Shown here piece after piece: positions 63,902-64,000 of a stretch of 64,000 nucleotides of DNA. The notes below the pieces were generated by a model. The model was not told the origin of the DNA, did no database searches, and was given only the letters and a program-made list of their open reading frames with translations. The DNA comes from an uncultured Gammaproteobacteria bacterium (lineage in GTDB: Bacteria > Pseudomonadota > Gammaproteobacteria > Arenicellales > JAANXG01). Where the stretch lies: contig CAMYJT010000015.1 in assembly GCA_947258785.1 (NCBI GenBank), forward strand, positions 45,231-109,230, read 5' to 3'. The position numbers and the translations under genes were made by a program. Numbering within the stretch: position 1 is the stretch's first letter; each line of letters starts with the position of its first letter.

Positions 63902-64000
63902 GGCACTGTCAAGTTGAGACGGCATCGCGGACAATAGGATGATGAAAAAGAGTACTGACTACCGCGGCTTTCGTTACCCACCTGAAATTATTGGCTATGC
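63902..64000 (+). mobile_element. IS6-family insertion sequence, left end (continues beyond window)
   Basis: GGCACTGTCAAGTTGAGA starts here; the first eight bases match the IS6-family terminal repeat GGCACTGT. A transposase begins 37 bp later. The element interrupts the integrase gene at 63901/63902. The right end is outside the window. Confidence 0.75.
63939..64000 (+). CDS. IS6-family transposase, N-terminal fragment
   Basis: From ATG 63939 the 20 codons read M-M-K-K-S-T-D-Y-R-G-F-R-Y-P-P-E-I-I-G-Y-A. The pattern F-R-(Y/F)-P-P-E-I-I is the start of the DNA-binding helix of many IS6 transposases (which carry a DDE domain further on). The gene runs off the window. Confidence 0.75.
   Translation, partial: MMKKSTDYRGFRYPPEIIGY

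Overview
The window is a GC-rich, gene-dense chromosomal segment of a gammaproteobacterium. Evidence for this: the tig-clpP-clpX-lon-hupB-ppiD order; LexA boxes of the CTGT-N8-ACAG type; a TTG-started rpsT facing murJ; the ribF-ileS-lspA-fkpB-ispH operon; and a long block, ispB / rplU-rpmA-obgE-proB / rpsT / murJ...ispH / pilE-pilY1-pilX-pilW-pilV-fimT, that matches the gene order around the minor-pilin locus of Pseudomonas aeruginosa. I cannot name the genus; an uncultured or Chromatiales-like lineage would fit. Nearly everything is housekeeping. The only clearly mobile DNA lies at the right edge and in a family of small intergenic repeats.

Layout. 1-5019: a peptide-type ABC transporter start (permease edge, binding protein), fabI, ppiD. 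5183-11861: tRNA-Asp and tRNA-Val, then the proteostasis block hupB, lon, clpX, clpP, tig, all on the minus strand. 11943-12884: a five-tRNA cluster (Pro, Arg, His, Lys, Leu in transcription order) in which tRNA-Arg(TCT) is split by a 345-nt group I intron. 13074-19832: folD, htpG, a sugar-nucleotidyltransferase, a bactofilin followed in frame by a methyltransferase-like gene without a canonical start codon, and pirin. 19839-26814: clpB, an acyltransferase, an AMP-forming acyl ligase, egtD, and divergent nadC. 26905-28792: an uncharacterised three-gene ExbB/ExbD-like membrane module. 29050-41020: pgeF, rluD, bamD, nadE, a COG3146 protein, the N-degron transferases aat and bpt, infA, lexA, a corrinoid adenosyltransferase, a BtuF-like receptor, ampD and an orphan gene. 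41121-42240: tRNA-Thr and an Irr-like Fur-family regulator with its own operator. 42241-50165: type IV pilus minor pilins and PilY1. 50184-63170: the ispH...ispB block. 63214-64000: tRNA-Pro(CGG) used as an integration site, an integrase truncated by an IS6-family insertion sequence, and the start of that IS.

How parts work together. Protein quality control is concentrated here (trigger factor, ClpXP, Lon, ClpB, HtpG, PpiD, plus Aat/Bpt, which make N-degrons for ClpAP-type proteolysis). The sequence shows convincing sigma-32 promoters before lon and clpB. The pilus genes encode the tip/priming complex of a type IV pilus. rplU-rpmA-obgE and rpsT supply ribosome components and an assembly GTPase. 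ribF-ileS-lspA-fkpB-ispH links flavin, translation, lipoprotein maturation and isoprenoids.

Most notable observations: the tRNA-Arg group I intron; the ExbB/ExbD-like module; a dispersed MITE-like repeat family whose ends carry TAG and form the stop codons of several flanking genes (and, in a related element, the start codon of rluD); the bactofilin-coupled gene apparently starting at ATA; the Irr-like regulator with a perfect 7-3-7 operator; L21 with a helix-hairpin-helix extension; and an integrase/IS junction beside tandem att repeats.
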